Below are positions 32,651 to 41,176 of a DNA stretch of 64,000 nt, piece by piece. Below the pieces are notes generated by a model, which saw only the letters and a list, made by a program, of their open reading frames with translations, was not told where the DNA came from and did no database searches. This DNA is from a virus. The position numbers were made by a program, and so were the translations under genes. Each line of letters starts with the position of its first letter. Position 1 is the stretch's first letter. The stretch is from the IMG/VR virus record IMGVR_UViG_3300032251_000002, positions 33,609 through 97,608 of that record; one strand, 5' to 3'.

Positions 32651-32661
32651 TTTTTTTTGTA

Positions 32662-34041
32662 CTAGGACTTATTTGTTAACATAAGTTCCATATTCAAAGT
32701 TCTCAGTTTAACATACTCATCTGGCACATCCCCCAACATGTCAATATTAAATATGTTATCTGTAACGTTAAAATCATATCTCTTTCTTACCTTAGCATAA
32801 CTTTTTATAAATGTACTATAAGTTTTAGAGTTACATTTATTAGCAGCTTTAAATAGACTTTTAACTAAATCATCTCTGTAATGTTTATCAGTCATCTGGA
32901 ACATAGAATGTTTTGATACTTTACTCTTAATTCTTCTATTTAATCCTAATGTCATAACTTGGTCAAAATTCTTATTAAATGTACTACTAACAAACTCATC
33001 CATTACACCTTCATTAACAATTATACTGTATTCTTTTGGATGCAATCTATCTAAATAGAATAAGAAATTAGTCCATCTAGATGTTATCTCATCAACATAT
33101 CCTGACTTAAGTATAAAAGAATCTACATATAAATCTCTACCATTAGTACTTAATCTTTTATAGATGTCTTTATTGACAAATATTTTCTTACATAATCTTT
33201 TAACCATTTCATCATCATAAGTGCAATTTGAAATGTATCCTCTTATACCAACTTCAGATGTTATTTTTTTAACTAAATACACATCAAAGTCTATTTTACT
33301 TTTAACTTCTTTTAAGAAATATGCCATGAATTTCTGTGGTATATTATCTAAAATCTTTTCCCGAAAGTCGGGTCTATTTCTAAATAACCTTACAGCATCA
33401 TTAAAATACCCTTTAGAATCAAACCTTTTTAAACATGATAATATTATATCTTGACAACCTGGTAAGTCTATAAGAAGTCTATAGTTATATAGTAAATCAT
33501 AAACTCCATCTTTATTTTTTAACATTAAATTTCTAAAATGTTCAGGGTCTTCTTCAAATACTTCAACTATACATTGAGATATATTTATATCATATAAGTT
33601 TATATCTATTTGGTCTCTTAAATCAGGTCTAAAAGCATATAGATATTGATATGCAGTTTCTCCTAAAAACTCTCTATCAGACTCAGTTATTTCATCTTCT
33701 ACAAAATTAGCATAAGCTAATGAATCAAAATATGTTGCCATAGTAATTTCTCTAAATTTTCTATATGAATGAATATCATCAATTTCAAAGAATATCCTTG
33801 GATAATCTTGTCTAGTTGAAATATGGTAATAATATACATACATATCCTCTTCAAAATCAAGAGCTTTACCAACTACAGTATTTAACATATGAGTACTATA
33901 TGTGCATATATAAGCATCATCTATATTTCCAGGAAGAACACTACTTCTACTTTTTTTAGTAGTTAAATTTTCCTTTAGCAATGGTACACTTGATAGTATA
34001 ATATTATTATATTCCTTTATTTCTATAATACGTTTAAACAT
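32662..34041 (-). CDS. Unknown large protein
   Basis: 459 residues, helical, rich in Asp, Tyr, Phe and Lys with no membrane segment. Short similar phrases (FRNLMLKNKDGVYD, FRNRPDFREKILDN) suggest helical repeats in the middle. ITES and LGET around residues 118-130 resemble prohead-protease sites but may be chance. It has its own promoter element (34076-34090) and terminator, so it is a single-gene unit. Family unknown. Confidence 0.55.
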   Translation of the reverse strand: MFKRIIEIKEYNNIILSSVPLLKENLTTKKSRSSVLPGNIDDAYICTYSTHMLNTVVGKALDFEEDMYVYYYHISTRQDYPRIFFEIDDIHSYRKFREITMATYFDSLAYANFVEDEITESDREFLGETAYQYLYAFRPDLRDQIDINLYDINISQCIVEVFEEDPEHFRNLMLKNKDGVYDLLYNYRLLIDLPGCQDIILSCLKRFDSKGYFNDAVRLFRNRPDFREKILDNIPQKFMAYFLKEVKSKIDFDVYLVKKITSEVGIRGYISNCTYDDEMVKRLCKKIFVNKDIYKRLSTNGRDLYVDSFILKSGYVDEITSRWTNFLFYLDRLHPKEYSIIVNEGVMDEFVSSTFNKNFDQVMTLGLNRRIKSKVSKHSMFQMTDKHYRDDLVKSLFKAANKCNSKTYSTFIKSYAKVRKRYDFNVTDNIFNIDMLGDVPDEYVKLRTLNMELMLTNKS

Positions 34042-34075
34042 CTTAAACTCTCCTTTATTTTTATTAATATCAAAG

Positions 34076-34090
34076 AAATAATATATGTTT
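34076..34090 (-). promoter_or_regulatory. Recurring AT-rich promoter element in divergent region
   Basis: Minus strand reads AAACATATATTATTT before the gene at 32662-34041. The adjacent sequence TGTTTAAACA is palindromic, and on the plus strand AACA-N6-TA (34092-34103) precedes the gene at 34119, so both promoter classes may meet here. Confidence 0.45.
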
Positions 34091-34118
34091 AAACATATTA
34101 TTAAAAAGGAGGTATTCT

Positions 34119-35291
34119 ATGGCAAACAAATATAATACGTTTGTATTTAAAGAAGAACAATATCCAATTGTTAATCAACACTTAGCACAGAAGAAAAATA
34201 GTGATAAGTTTCAAAGATATATCAAATCTTATGTAGATAAGAATAGTGAAGTTCTATTTGAGAACTCTCCTATACACCGTTTATATTTTAAAGATAATGA
34301 CTTTAAAATTGTTTATGATGTAACTGGTTTAGAGTCTAAAGATATAGAAAGTCTTGTAAAGAAGAACAAACTAACTGAATCATCTTGGAGATTATTTAAT
34401 AATCCTTTCAATTGGGCAATGATGGTAGTATTGTCTTATTACCATAAAAAGAAAATGAAAAAAGAATTTGAAGCTTCTTTAATGTATCTAACATTATCGT
34501 TATATGCCTCATTACATTTTAAGTATTTTAAGTATGTCCCTAATGAGAACATTATGAGATATACTATAAATAATCTTAGTGGTAAATACTACATTAAGAA
34601 ATATGGTATTTTATTCAAAGCTTTATTTGAAACAGCAATGAACTCTCATGAAACTTATTCTAAATATTTAGATGAGATGTCTGATAGACAACTTATTGAG
34701 TACATCATGAACCTTAGAACTAGACTAAATAGTTTTGTTCAAAACGTTGCTAAAGAATACTATAAAAATAGTGAAGAAGGTAATTACATTAACTTTGAAG
34801 CTGACAGTAGTGATGAAGACAATTATTTTGAAACCGATAATATATCATTTTTGATTGATAGATTATCTTCTACAGTTATGAATGATGTCTTAACTAATGG
34901 TATAAACTTAAAGATAGCTAATCTTTCTGCAGAAATGTGTGGAGTAAGTAGAACAGCCATTAGAGTAGCATTAGATAATATTCTTGAAAAAGAGAATGAA
35001 AGAATCAAAGAACTAATAGTTCTTATATTGCAACAGTATTTAGTTGAAGAAGGTAATAGTGCTGATATTATTGGTACTAAGTATTTCATTAATGATTGCT
35101 TAAAATTATATTCTAAAAGTAATACTGTTGATGAGAATGTATTAAGAATTAAAGAAATTCTTGATGAATGGTTAACTGAGAACAGTGATAAATATATTAA
35201 AACTGAACGTGTTGCTACTAAGTCTAGCTTTAGAAGAGCTATATTTATGTACTTTGTATTCTGCATTCAACAAACATATACTAATCACTAA
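34119..35291 (+). CDS. Unknown protein, probable late virion gene
   Basis: 390 residues, ATG behind AAAAAGGAGG. Mostly helical; residues 100-170 are hydrophobic and aromatic (MVVLSYYHKKKMKKEFEASL, LTLSLYASLHFKYFKYV) without a clear membrane span. A central acidic segment (EADSSDEDNYFETDN) links to a helical C-terminus. No family recognised. On the same strand and 24 bases before a probable head membrane protein, and preceded by a candidate late promoter. Confidence 0.5.
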   Translation: MANKYNTFVFKEEQYPIVNQHLAQKKNSDKFQRYIKSYVDKNSEVLFENSPIHRLYFKDNDFKIVYDVTGLESKDIESLVKKNKLTESSWRLFNNPFNWAMMVVLSYYHKKKMKKEFEASLMYLTLSLYASLHFKYFKYVPNENIMRYTINNLSGKYYIKKYGILFKALFETAMNSHETYSKYLDEMSDRQLIEYIMNLRTRLNSFVQNVAKEYYKNSEEGNYINFEADSSDEDNYFETDNISFLIDRLSSTVMNDVLTNGINLKIANLSAEMCGVSRTAIRVALDNILEKENERIKELIVLILQQYLVEEGNSADIIGTKYFINDCLKLYSKSNTVDENVLRIKEILDEWLTENSDKYIKTERVATKSSFRRAIFMYFVFCIQQTYTNH

Positions 35292-35315
35292 TATTAAAAA
35301 GAAAGGAAAAATAAA

Positions 35316-35858
35316 ATGTTTTTAAATGAAAATCAAGTATTGATGAATAGTAATTCATTAATGTTATCTGAAGCTAGTAGAAGTATGACTGAACTTAACT
35401 TTATTCAAAAGTTAATTGGTAATGCTAAAACTGAAGATGACTTAAAGAAAATAAGTAAAAGTAAAATCTTTAAGAAGAAACATAAAGATTTTAAAATTAG
35501 TGACATATATGCATTTGGTCAAAGTAGAGGTTTAACTGCTAACCAGATAGATGGTAAAGTTGAAGAAGTTAAAGCTGAAATAGAACCTCACGTTCAATTA
35601 GCTGGTATTGCTATTGGTTTCTTTATGCCATTCTTATTACTTTTAGCTGTATTCTTACTTCTAAAAATCTTGGATGAGAAGAAATTTATGGAATATGTTA
35701 GAGTTGGTATGGAATTCCAAGGTACAGTTTTAATAATTGTTGGATTCCTAGCTATTCTATTATCACCAATGTATTATTATGCTGCTGGTTATGTAATGAC
35801 TATTGGTGTTATTGATATTATTATGGGTGTACTTTGGATATCACTTTCTAAAACCTAA
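35316..35858 (+). CDS. Head membrane protein with capsid-targeting-like peptide
   Basis: 180 residues. The start NENQVLMNSNSLMLSEASRS matches the N-terminal motif of 29288-29539 and 1-451; LSE before Ala fits a prohead-protease cut near residue 20. Then a charged helical part (KKISKSKIFKKKHKDFKI) and three membrane segments (about residues 95-117, 130-150 and 155-175). A membrane protein packaged in the head could be delivered with the DNA at infection. ATG behind GAAAGG. Confidence 0.65.
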   Translation: MFLNENQVLMNSNSLMLSEASRSMTELNFIQKLIGNAKTEDDLKKISKSKIFKKKHKDFKISDIYAFGQSRGLTANQIDGKVEEVKAEIEPHVQLAGIAIGFFMPFLLLLAVFLLLKILDEKKFMEYVRVGMEFQGTVLIIVGFLAILLSPMYYYAAGYVMTIGVIDIIMGVLWISLSKT

Positions 35859-35865
35859 AAAAAAT

Positions 35866-35895
35866 AAAGCTAAGAGATTAATTTCTCTTAGCTTT
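35866..35895. terminator. Bidirectional terminator
   Basis: 12-bp stem AAAGCTAAGAGA / TCTCTTAGCTTT around TTAATT, with A-run left and T-rich right, between convergent genes. Confidence 0.85.
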
Positions 35896-35917
35896 TTCTT
35901 TCTTGGAACATAGAAAA

Positions 35918-37309
35918 TTATCTTCTAGAAGAGTTTTTGAAATTTAATTCTTTAACTTGACCATAAGGTTTTTCTTTAACTGATAAGTCTGATGCTTTAG
36001 TAGTTAATACCCATAATAATTTATATCCTTTTGGAGCTGGGTCAAGTATACGTTCACCACCACCATCTGTAAAGTAAATTGCAATATCAGTTTTAGGAAG
36101 GTTTTCATTGATATATTCAATAGCTGGACTAAATGCAGTACCACCTCTTCCCTTAACATTAAGTTTAATATCTTTCTCACTTTTAGCAGTGTAAACTCTA
36201 ACTACATCCATATCACAGTCAATGATATGTAATTGGAATTTAACATGACGAATAATTCCAAATATTTCACGGAAAATCCATTTTATTTCTTCATCACTAA
36301 CAGAACCAGAGGTATCTATTATAACTGTAATAATTACAGTTCTATCAGAAATACGACCTCTAATATCATATCTATTAGGTTGTCTTCTATCTCTACGTAA
36401 GATAGTTTTTCTATAAGGAATCTTAACACTTCCTAAGTAAAGTTTAAGAACTTTTTGCCAAGAGATTACTGGCTTTTCATTAAGTTTCTTTATAAGTGAT
36501 TCTATATGTCCTGGAACTTTACCACGAGATTTTTCAGCAGCTTCATTAGCGATATCTCTAACCATATCTTTCATGTCATCAATATTACCAACCTTGTCAG
36601 ACTCTCTCCAAACATCATGATTGTTAGTTGGTCCACTACTTAATTCATCACCCATTTCACCACTAGATTGACCATCATCTCCACTATCACTATTACCTTT
36701 AATACTACCTGAATCACTTTTATGATTGTTGTTACCTCTCATTTTGTTCAAGTTATTTTGAGCTTTAGGATTCTTGTGACATGCGTTGTTAATCAAGTCT
36801 ATATAGTACTCAGATTCTCTCTTAGCTTCAACGCTATTTATAAAGAAATCTTTCTCTAATGAATCTAAAGTTATGAATCCACTTCCAGTTTTTCCTAATG
36901 TTGGTAGATATTGATTTATTGACGCATCCATACCTATGTTACATGTAGTTCTATCATACTTAGTTACATACATTTTCTCTCTTAGTAAATGTAAATTAAG
37001 AATATGAAGACATTCATGTCTTAGAATATCTTTACTAATTTGTACTGAATACACTATGAAACGTGGCATGTTTAACCATAAATCAAAGTAAGTTCTATTC
37101 ATAGATACTCCAGCAGGTGCAGGAAATCTTAAATCATATCTTCTATTTAGTAATATTATTACATTTGCATAGAATGGGTCTTCCTTAAGTAAAGAGAATA
37201 TCAATAACTCAATATACTCTTTAAAGTTTTTATGTGCTTTCTTTATTTCACCAGCTTCTATCATTTTAATAATATTTTCTCTCATTTGGTGAATATTATC
37301 TTTAGCCAT
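35918..37309 (-). CDS. VWA-like metallopeptidase-domain protein (DUF2201-type)
   Basis: 463 residues. N-terminal domain with RHECLHILNLH (HECLH at 98-102) and CNIGMDASIN (Asp128), the zinc-peptidase-like pattern of this family. A low-complexity Ser/Gly/Asp/Asn linker follows (residues 190-240), then a von Willebrand A-like domain with the metal site IDTSGSVSDEE (331-341) and GRGGTAFSPAI. Such proteins work with MoxR AAA ATPases, and one is encoded upstream at 39400-40530. Substrate unknown; may remodel or inactivate a host complex. Confidence 0.75.
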   Translation of the reverse strand: MAKDNIHQMRENIIKMIEAGEIKKAHKNFKEYIELLIFSLLKEDPFYANVIILLNRRYDLRFPAPAGVSMNRTYFDLWLNMPRFIVYSVQISKDILRHECLHILNLHLLREKMYVTKYDRTTCNIGMDASINQYLPTLGKTGSGFITLDSLEKDFFINSVEAKRESEYYIDLINNACHKNPKAQNNLNKMRGNNNHKSDSGSIKGNSDSGDDGQSSGEMGDELSSGPTNNHDVWRESDKVGNIDDMKDMVRDIANEAAEKSRGKVPGHIESLIKKLNEKPVISWQKVLKLYLGSVKIPYRKTILRRDRRQPNRYDIRGRISDRTVIITVIIDTSGSVSDEEIKWIFREIFGIIRHVKFQLHIIDCDMDVVRVYTAKSEKDIKLNVKGRGGTAFSPAIEYINENLPKTDIAIYFTDGGGERILDPAPKGYKLLWVLTTKASDLSVKEKPYGQVKELNFKNSSRR

Positions 37310-37319
37310 TTAATTCCTC

Positions 37320-38249
37320 CTATAATTCTACATCTATTGTCATTAGTACGTCAAACATTTCTTTTTTAAGTCTTTTATCTCCATGCTCTGAAACTGAACC
37401 TTCTAGATTAAATGTTTCTCTAATATCTTTAGATGAAACTAATGTTTTCAGTATCCTTCTAAGTTTAGACATTGGCATGGTATTCCAACATTGAACTAAG
37501 TTGTCCGAAATTAAAATACGAGTTTCTTTTTTAATATAATAATTTACATGTTTTATTACATCATCTTTTAATAATATTTTATTTACAAATATGGAAGTAC
37601 ATACTATATCTAATAGTAAATCAAAACAAATATTGTCAGCAACTTCCATACCCCATAATTCTATAGAACCCTCCACAAAATCAATAACAGTTACAAATAG
37701 TTCAGTTAATTCAGATATTGCAGTGTTTGAATTTTTAGAACCATCACTTCCTGTTAAACTTGTTAATCTTGATTTATATTGTATAGTGTAGCTTTTAAGT
37801 ATCTCAAAGTAATTACAATTTGGTACAGCCTTATATGTAACTGGTACTAGATTAACTCTAAACATATTATGATATCTTCCAATTAACATTCGGTCTATAG
37901 AACCTCTTAAGTGTGATTCAAAAGAATAATGACTATCTTTACTCTTTAAATAAGTATTTTTAAGAGTATTCTTTATGAATGAATAGTAATAATTTAATAC
38001 TTTTTTATTAGTTACAATTTGCTCTAATTTACCACTTATACTCCACTCACGTTCAGCTCGTTGCATATAACCTGTGTTCAATCTTGAATCAAGAAAATGT
38101 GTTAGTTCGTTACTCTTAAGTAATTCTTCAATCTCATCATCACTAAAAGTGCATACCAATCCTAAAACTCTTATTATAAATTCATCTTTATCAAAGTTAT
38201 TATCTTTAAATATAACATCTATATTTTGTATCATTGCTACAGCGTTCAT
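37320..38249 (-). CDS. Unknown protein of the MoxR/VWA operon
   Basis: About 309 residues. Helical, Leu/Ile/Asn-rich, no motif or membrane segment recognised. The ATG at 38249 follows AAAGGTGGTG; the GTG twelve bases earlier touches the ribosome site. It lies 10 bases before the VWA gene, so probably a third component of that complex. Confidence 0.5.
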   Translation of the reverse strand: MNAVAMIQNIDVIFKDNNFDKDEFIIRVLGLVCTFSDDEIEELLKSNELTHFLDSRLNTGYMQRAEREWSISGKLEQIVTNKKVLNYYYSFIKNTLKNTYLKSKDSHYSFESHLRGSIDRMLIGRYHNMFRVNLVPVTYKAVPNCNYFEILKSYTIQYKSRLTSLTGSDGSKNSNTAISELTELFVTVIDFVEGSIELWGMEVADNICFDLLLDIVCTSIFVNKILLKDDVIKHVNYYIKKETRILISDNLVQCWNTMPMSKLRRILKTLVSSKDIRETFNLEGSVSEHGDKRLKKEMFDVLMTIDVEL

Positions 38250-38266
38250 TATTAACACCACCTTTC

Positions 38267-38761
38267 TTATTGTAGCATTTTCTCTAAATAAGATAATCTT
38301 ATATTTGGAAAGTTTTCATTATCCGTAAAATCATCAAAATTAAAGAAGTTGTTAAAAGCTTCAACTTGTCTAGAATAATAATTACTAGTATATTCTGAAT
38401 TATCATTTATGAAATCTCTAACTCTAAAATATTTTTTCAGTATAGAATTTCTAGAGATAGCTTTCATATTTTCTAATGAAGTTGCAAAACATAAAGCAAA
38501 GTCTTCTTTTAAAATATCTGATAAAGCATTAAAAGATTCCATTAATTCTTTATTTGGAGTAAAGAATGCTTGAGCTTGGGTTTTAGTTCTAATTTTTTCA
38601 ATAACGTTAAATAACAAATCTTCATCTACAATGAACTGACATTCTTCTTCATTTAATAAACTTAATAACTTAAAAATTGCCATCAATGTATATTGTAATG
38701 GTTGACCTTTTAAATCATCTTCAATATAAAGTACTCTGGGAAGTAATTCTTTAATATCCAT
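38267..38761 (-). CDS. Unknown protein of the MoxR/VWA operon
   Basis: 164 residues, helical, with a hydrophobic middle (LQYTLMAIFKLLSLLNEEEC). No family recognised. Three bases from the gene upstream, eighteen from the gene downstream. Confidence 0.5.
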   Translation of the reverse strand: MDIKELLPRVLYIEDDLKGQPLQYTLMAIFKLLSLLNEEECQFIVDEDLLFNVIEKIRTKTQAQAFFTPNKELMESFNALSDILKEDFALCFATSLENMKAISRNSILKKYFRVRDFINDNSEYTSNYYSRQVEAFNNFFNFDDFTDNENFPNIRLSYLEKMLQ

Positions 38762-38764
38762 TAT

Positions 38765-39082
38765 TTATTTTCTCCTAACTTCGTCTAGTAATTTAAAAAT
38801 ATTATTAGTATGAGCATCACCATTTATTACATAATTATCATGATTCTCAATATATTCTAATACTTCTTCTAAACTACAATGTTGTGGAAACTTCTTTTGG
38901 AAATGATAGTTATCCATATCCAATTTGTTATAGTGATGCAATATTGGTTTACCACGATTAGGTAAACTCACTCTCCATTTATCATATCTAGAGATTATAA
39001 TAATTACATTATTATGGTCAAAGTAATTATAAGTGAACTTAAACTTATTACATAATGTCTTAACTTTTCTTTCAGAAATCAT
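38765..39082 (-). CDS. Unknown small protein
   Basis: About 105 residues. ISERKVKTLCNKFKF then KWRVSLPNRGKP and an acidic, His-containing end (ENHDNYVINGDAHTNN). Compact alpha/beta, no family. The ATG at 39082 lies 5 bases from AAAGGAG; the apparent TTG start upstream overlaps the ribosome site itself. Confidence 0.5.
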   Translation of the reverse strand: MISERKVKTLCNKFKFTYNYFDHNNVIIIISRYDKWRVSLPNRGKPILHHYNKLDMDNYHFQKKFPQHCSLEEVLEYIENHDNYVINGDAHTNNIFKLLDEVRRK

Positions 39083-39093
39083 TACATCTCCTT

Positions 39094-39345
39094 TCAAAAT
39101 AAATCATCAAACAGATAATCATCTACTTCTTCTTCGTCATAACTGTCAACTACCTCTTGTGCGTTGCTAACAGCTTCTTCCATATTTACATTTCCATATA
39201 TTGCCATAGCACATGCATCACAATATACTGGATTGATTGGATAACCCATACATCCACACATATGTCCACTACAACAATATTCTAAGTGATAATCATCTGG
39301 AACACATATATTCTTACCACATTTTGCACAGTCCCAGTCTTTCAT
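39094..39345 (-). CDS. Small Cys-rich zinc-binding-like protein
   Basis: 83 residues. CAKCGKNIC, CCSGHMCGCMG and YCDACAM give eight or more Cys plus a His in the first 50 residues, typical of one or two zinc sites; the tail is very acidic (DSYDEEEVDDYLFDDLF). Small acidic zinc proteins in phages can act on host RNA polymerase, but no such activity can be read here. Confidence 0.55.
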   Translation of the reverse strand: MKDWDCAKCGKNICVPDDYHLEYCCSGHMCGCMGYPINPVYCDACAMAIYGNVNMEEAVSNAQEVVDSYDEEEVDDYLFDDLF

Positions 39346-39364
39346 ATCTTCTCCTTTAAAAAAA

Positions 39365-39393
39365 TTACTTAGGGATAGTTAGTCCCTAAGTAA
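39365..39393 (-). terminator. Intrinsic terminator after the MoxR gene
   Basis: 11-bp stem TTACTTAGGGA / TCCCTAAGTAA with a 7-base loop, directly after the AAA ATPase gene, followed by TTTT on the minus strand. It may limit read-through into the downstream VWA group. Confidence 0.8.
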
Positions 39394-39399
39394 ATATTA

Positions 39400-40530
39400 T
39401 TACACACTTCTAAGTCTTTTATTAGTATCATAGAATAAATCTAAGTACTCTGTTACTGCTGATAATTTCTTGTGAAGATTTTTATGGTTATGCATAATAT
39501 TTGCAATTACTGAAACCATTGTATCTTTAGGAATATTATCACAGAAAGTAATAAAGTTCTCAATATCAACTTTGTCATTCTTTTTAGAGCCATCATCAAG
39601 ATAGTTAATTAACTTCTTAACTGTTACTGTAAGTCTAGGAATAGACTCACCTGAGATACGGTGAACCATATTATCACTTAATCTTGAACCACAGAAGATT
39701 TCATCAACTCTAATTAGAGGATTGGTCTTAGTTTCCAAATGTCTCATAAATGCTGTTGCTGGAATACGACCAATATCTGAACGAACAAGTTCACTTAATA
39801 TACCATCATCAAAATTAAATTCTTCAATGAATGTAGTATATTTTTTAGAAACTGATTCCCAAGAACGTGGTGTTGGTTTAATCTTTTCAGTAGATGCTGG
39901 AATATGCAACATATCAATGTTAGATGATATGAACTCAACTATATCATTATGAATACCATTATCCATTGCCCAAGCTAACCAATCTTCTACATCTACAGTT
40001 AAATTATAGAAGGAGAATCTATCTATAAGAGCTGCATTCATAGTATTAACTTGATAGTCATTGTCATCATCAGCTTCTGGATTTCCAGCAGCTATAATAG
40101 AACAATCACCAATAGGTAATTCAGCAGTGTTAATAACTTTATCAAGAATAAGTTGCATTAATTCCTGCTGTACTGCTAACTCTGAACGATTAAGTTCATC
40201 AATGAATAAAATTACATGATAACCTTCTGCTACTAAATCTTGAATCTGCTTAATCTTCCAATACAATGTATATGTATTAATATGGTTTCCTTCATTGTCC
40301 TCTACAGGAATTGGGATACCACCAAGTTCACCTTCTTTAAGAACTGAACCAAATATTGTTACATGTGTAAATTTCATACCATCTTTAGCATATCTTTCAT
40401 TTAACTTTTTACACATCATTTTTGGAAAGTTTGATTTACCAATACCAGCATGTCCTTCAATATAGGCAATCTTTGCTGACTCAGAATTAATGTGTACGTC
40501 TACAACATTTTCTAACATAGTATACTTCAT
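39400..40530 (-). CDS. MoxR-type AAA+ ATPase
   Basis: 376 residues. Walker A GHAGIGKS (26-33), Walker B VILFIDELNR (near 104-113), sensor region IIAAGNPEADDD and arginine-finger region AALIDRFSFYNL follow the order of MoxR ATPases. Family role: an ATP-driven remodelling partner of VWA-domain proteins; here the likely partner is at 35918-37309. It has its own promoter element (40581-40594) and terminator. ATG behind GAGGAGG. Confidence 0.85.
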   Translation of the reverse strand: MKYTMLENVVDVHINSESAKIAYIEGHAGIGKSNFPKMMCKKLNERYAKDGMKFTHVTIFGSVLKEGELGGIPIPVEDNEGNHINTYTLYWKIKQIQDLVAEGYHVILFIDELNRSELAVQQELMQLILDKVINTAELPIGDCSIIAAGNPEADDDNDYQVNTMNAALIDRFSFYNLTVDVEDWLAWAMDNGIHNDIVEFISSNIDMLHIPASTEKIKPTPRSWESVSKKYTTFIEEFNFDDGILSELVRSDIGRIPATAFMRHLETKTNPLIRVDEIFCGSRLSDNMVHRISGESIPRLTVTVKKLINYLDDGSKKNDKVDIENFITFCDNIPKDTMVSVIANIMHNHKNLHKKLSAVTEYLDLFYDTNKRLRSV

Positions 40531-40580
40531 TGTGTTTCCTCCTCTTAGGTTTATATAATATTATATTTTTATGTCAATAG

Positions 40581-40594
40581 TATAATATATATTT
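40581..40594 (-). promoter_or_regulatory. Recurring AT-rich promoter element
   Basis: Minus strand reads AAATATATATTATA, about 50 bases before the MoxR gene start. Confidence 0.5.
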
Positions 40595-40598
40595 ATAA

Positions 40599-41159
40599 TT
40601 AGTTTAGTAACTTATAATTATTTAAAAAGTATTTATACTTTTCAGATGCAACTGATATGTTCAAAGTCATTCTAGCTGCAGAAATATCTTTAGGTTCTAA
40701 AACCCATATATGATGTTTATCATTATCCTTACTAAGACCTATTAAAATTAATACATCAACTTTACCTAAGTCTTTTCTCTCTCGTTTAATGACATTATAA
40801 TCATTTCTATATTTTCTTGATAACGAGAAGCAATATCTATTACTACTAATATTTGCAACCTTAACCATTACCTTCTTTTTATTTATAATTAGATTATAAG
40901 GTTGCTTATCAGCTATAGTGTATACATCATTAAATTTAATATTTCTATTAAATAATACACTTTTAATATGCATGAATCCTTTCTTAAAAGTATCTAAATC
41001 TTTATGTTTAGATTCAATATTATATCCATGTCTTCTTTTTCTAATTGTAGTTATGCAACATTTGTACATTTCAGAAATCTCTCTATCAGATTTACCTTCA
41101 TCAATGTAGAGTTGTCTTAACTTTATTTCATCAATATCAACCACGTACTTCTTACCCAA
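40599..41159 (-). CDS. Helix-turn-helix protein with possible nuclease-like domain
   Basis: 186 residues. LRQLYIDEGKSDREISEMYKC followed by TTIRKRRHGY is a clear helix-turn-helix. The C-terminal part (PYNLIINKKKVMVKVANI, then KVDVLILIGL) has a strand pattern reminiscent of the group-I-intron type PD-(D/E)xK endonucleases, though the acidic catalytic residues are not convincing. It could be a homing-type nuclease or a regulator. The start is TTG behind GAGGG. Confidence 0.5.
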   Translation of the reverse strand: MGKKYVVDIDEIKLRQLYIDEGKSDREISEMYKCCITTIRKRRHGYNIESKHKDLDTFKKGFMHIKSVLFNRNIKFNDVYTIADKQPYNLIINKKKVMVKVANISSNRYCFSLSRKYRNDYNVIKRERKDLGKVDVLILIGLSKDNDKHHIWVLEPKDISAARMTLNISVASEKYKYFLNNYKLLN

Positions 41160-41176
41160 TATAATTCACCCTCTTT

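Larger units (their letters stand above)
32380..32658 (+). ncRNA. Candidate structured RNA or small-peptide mRNA
   Basis: The 32282-32661 gap has no long ORF, but a plus-facing promoter element precedes it and a terminator ends it (32624-32650). A long-range helix joins 32451-32470 with 32563-32582: 20 positions with only two G-U wobbles, including 13 perfect pairs at 32458-32470 / 32563-32575. TAGGT and ACCTA inside the loop can form a further short helix. The 5' part holds the 21-codon frame 32412-32477, whose 3' end is buried in the long helix. Such compact folding is common in type I toxin mRNAs and in regulatory RNAs; which one applies is unknown. The start is estimated. Confidence 0.45.

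Noticed and set aside
32662-34041. Prohead-protease sites ITES and LGET in the 459-residue protein
   Set aside because: They lie inside the chain without the shared N-terminal peptide or a domain boundary, so they may be chance matches to a short pattern.
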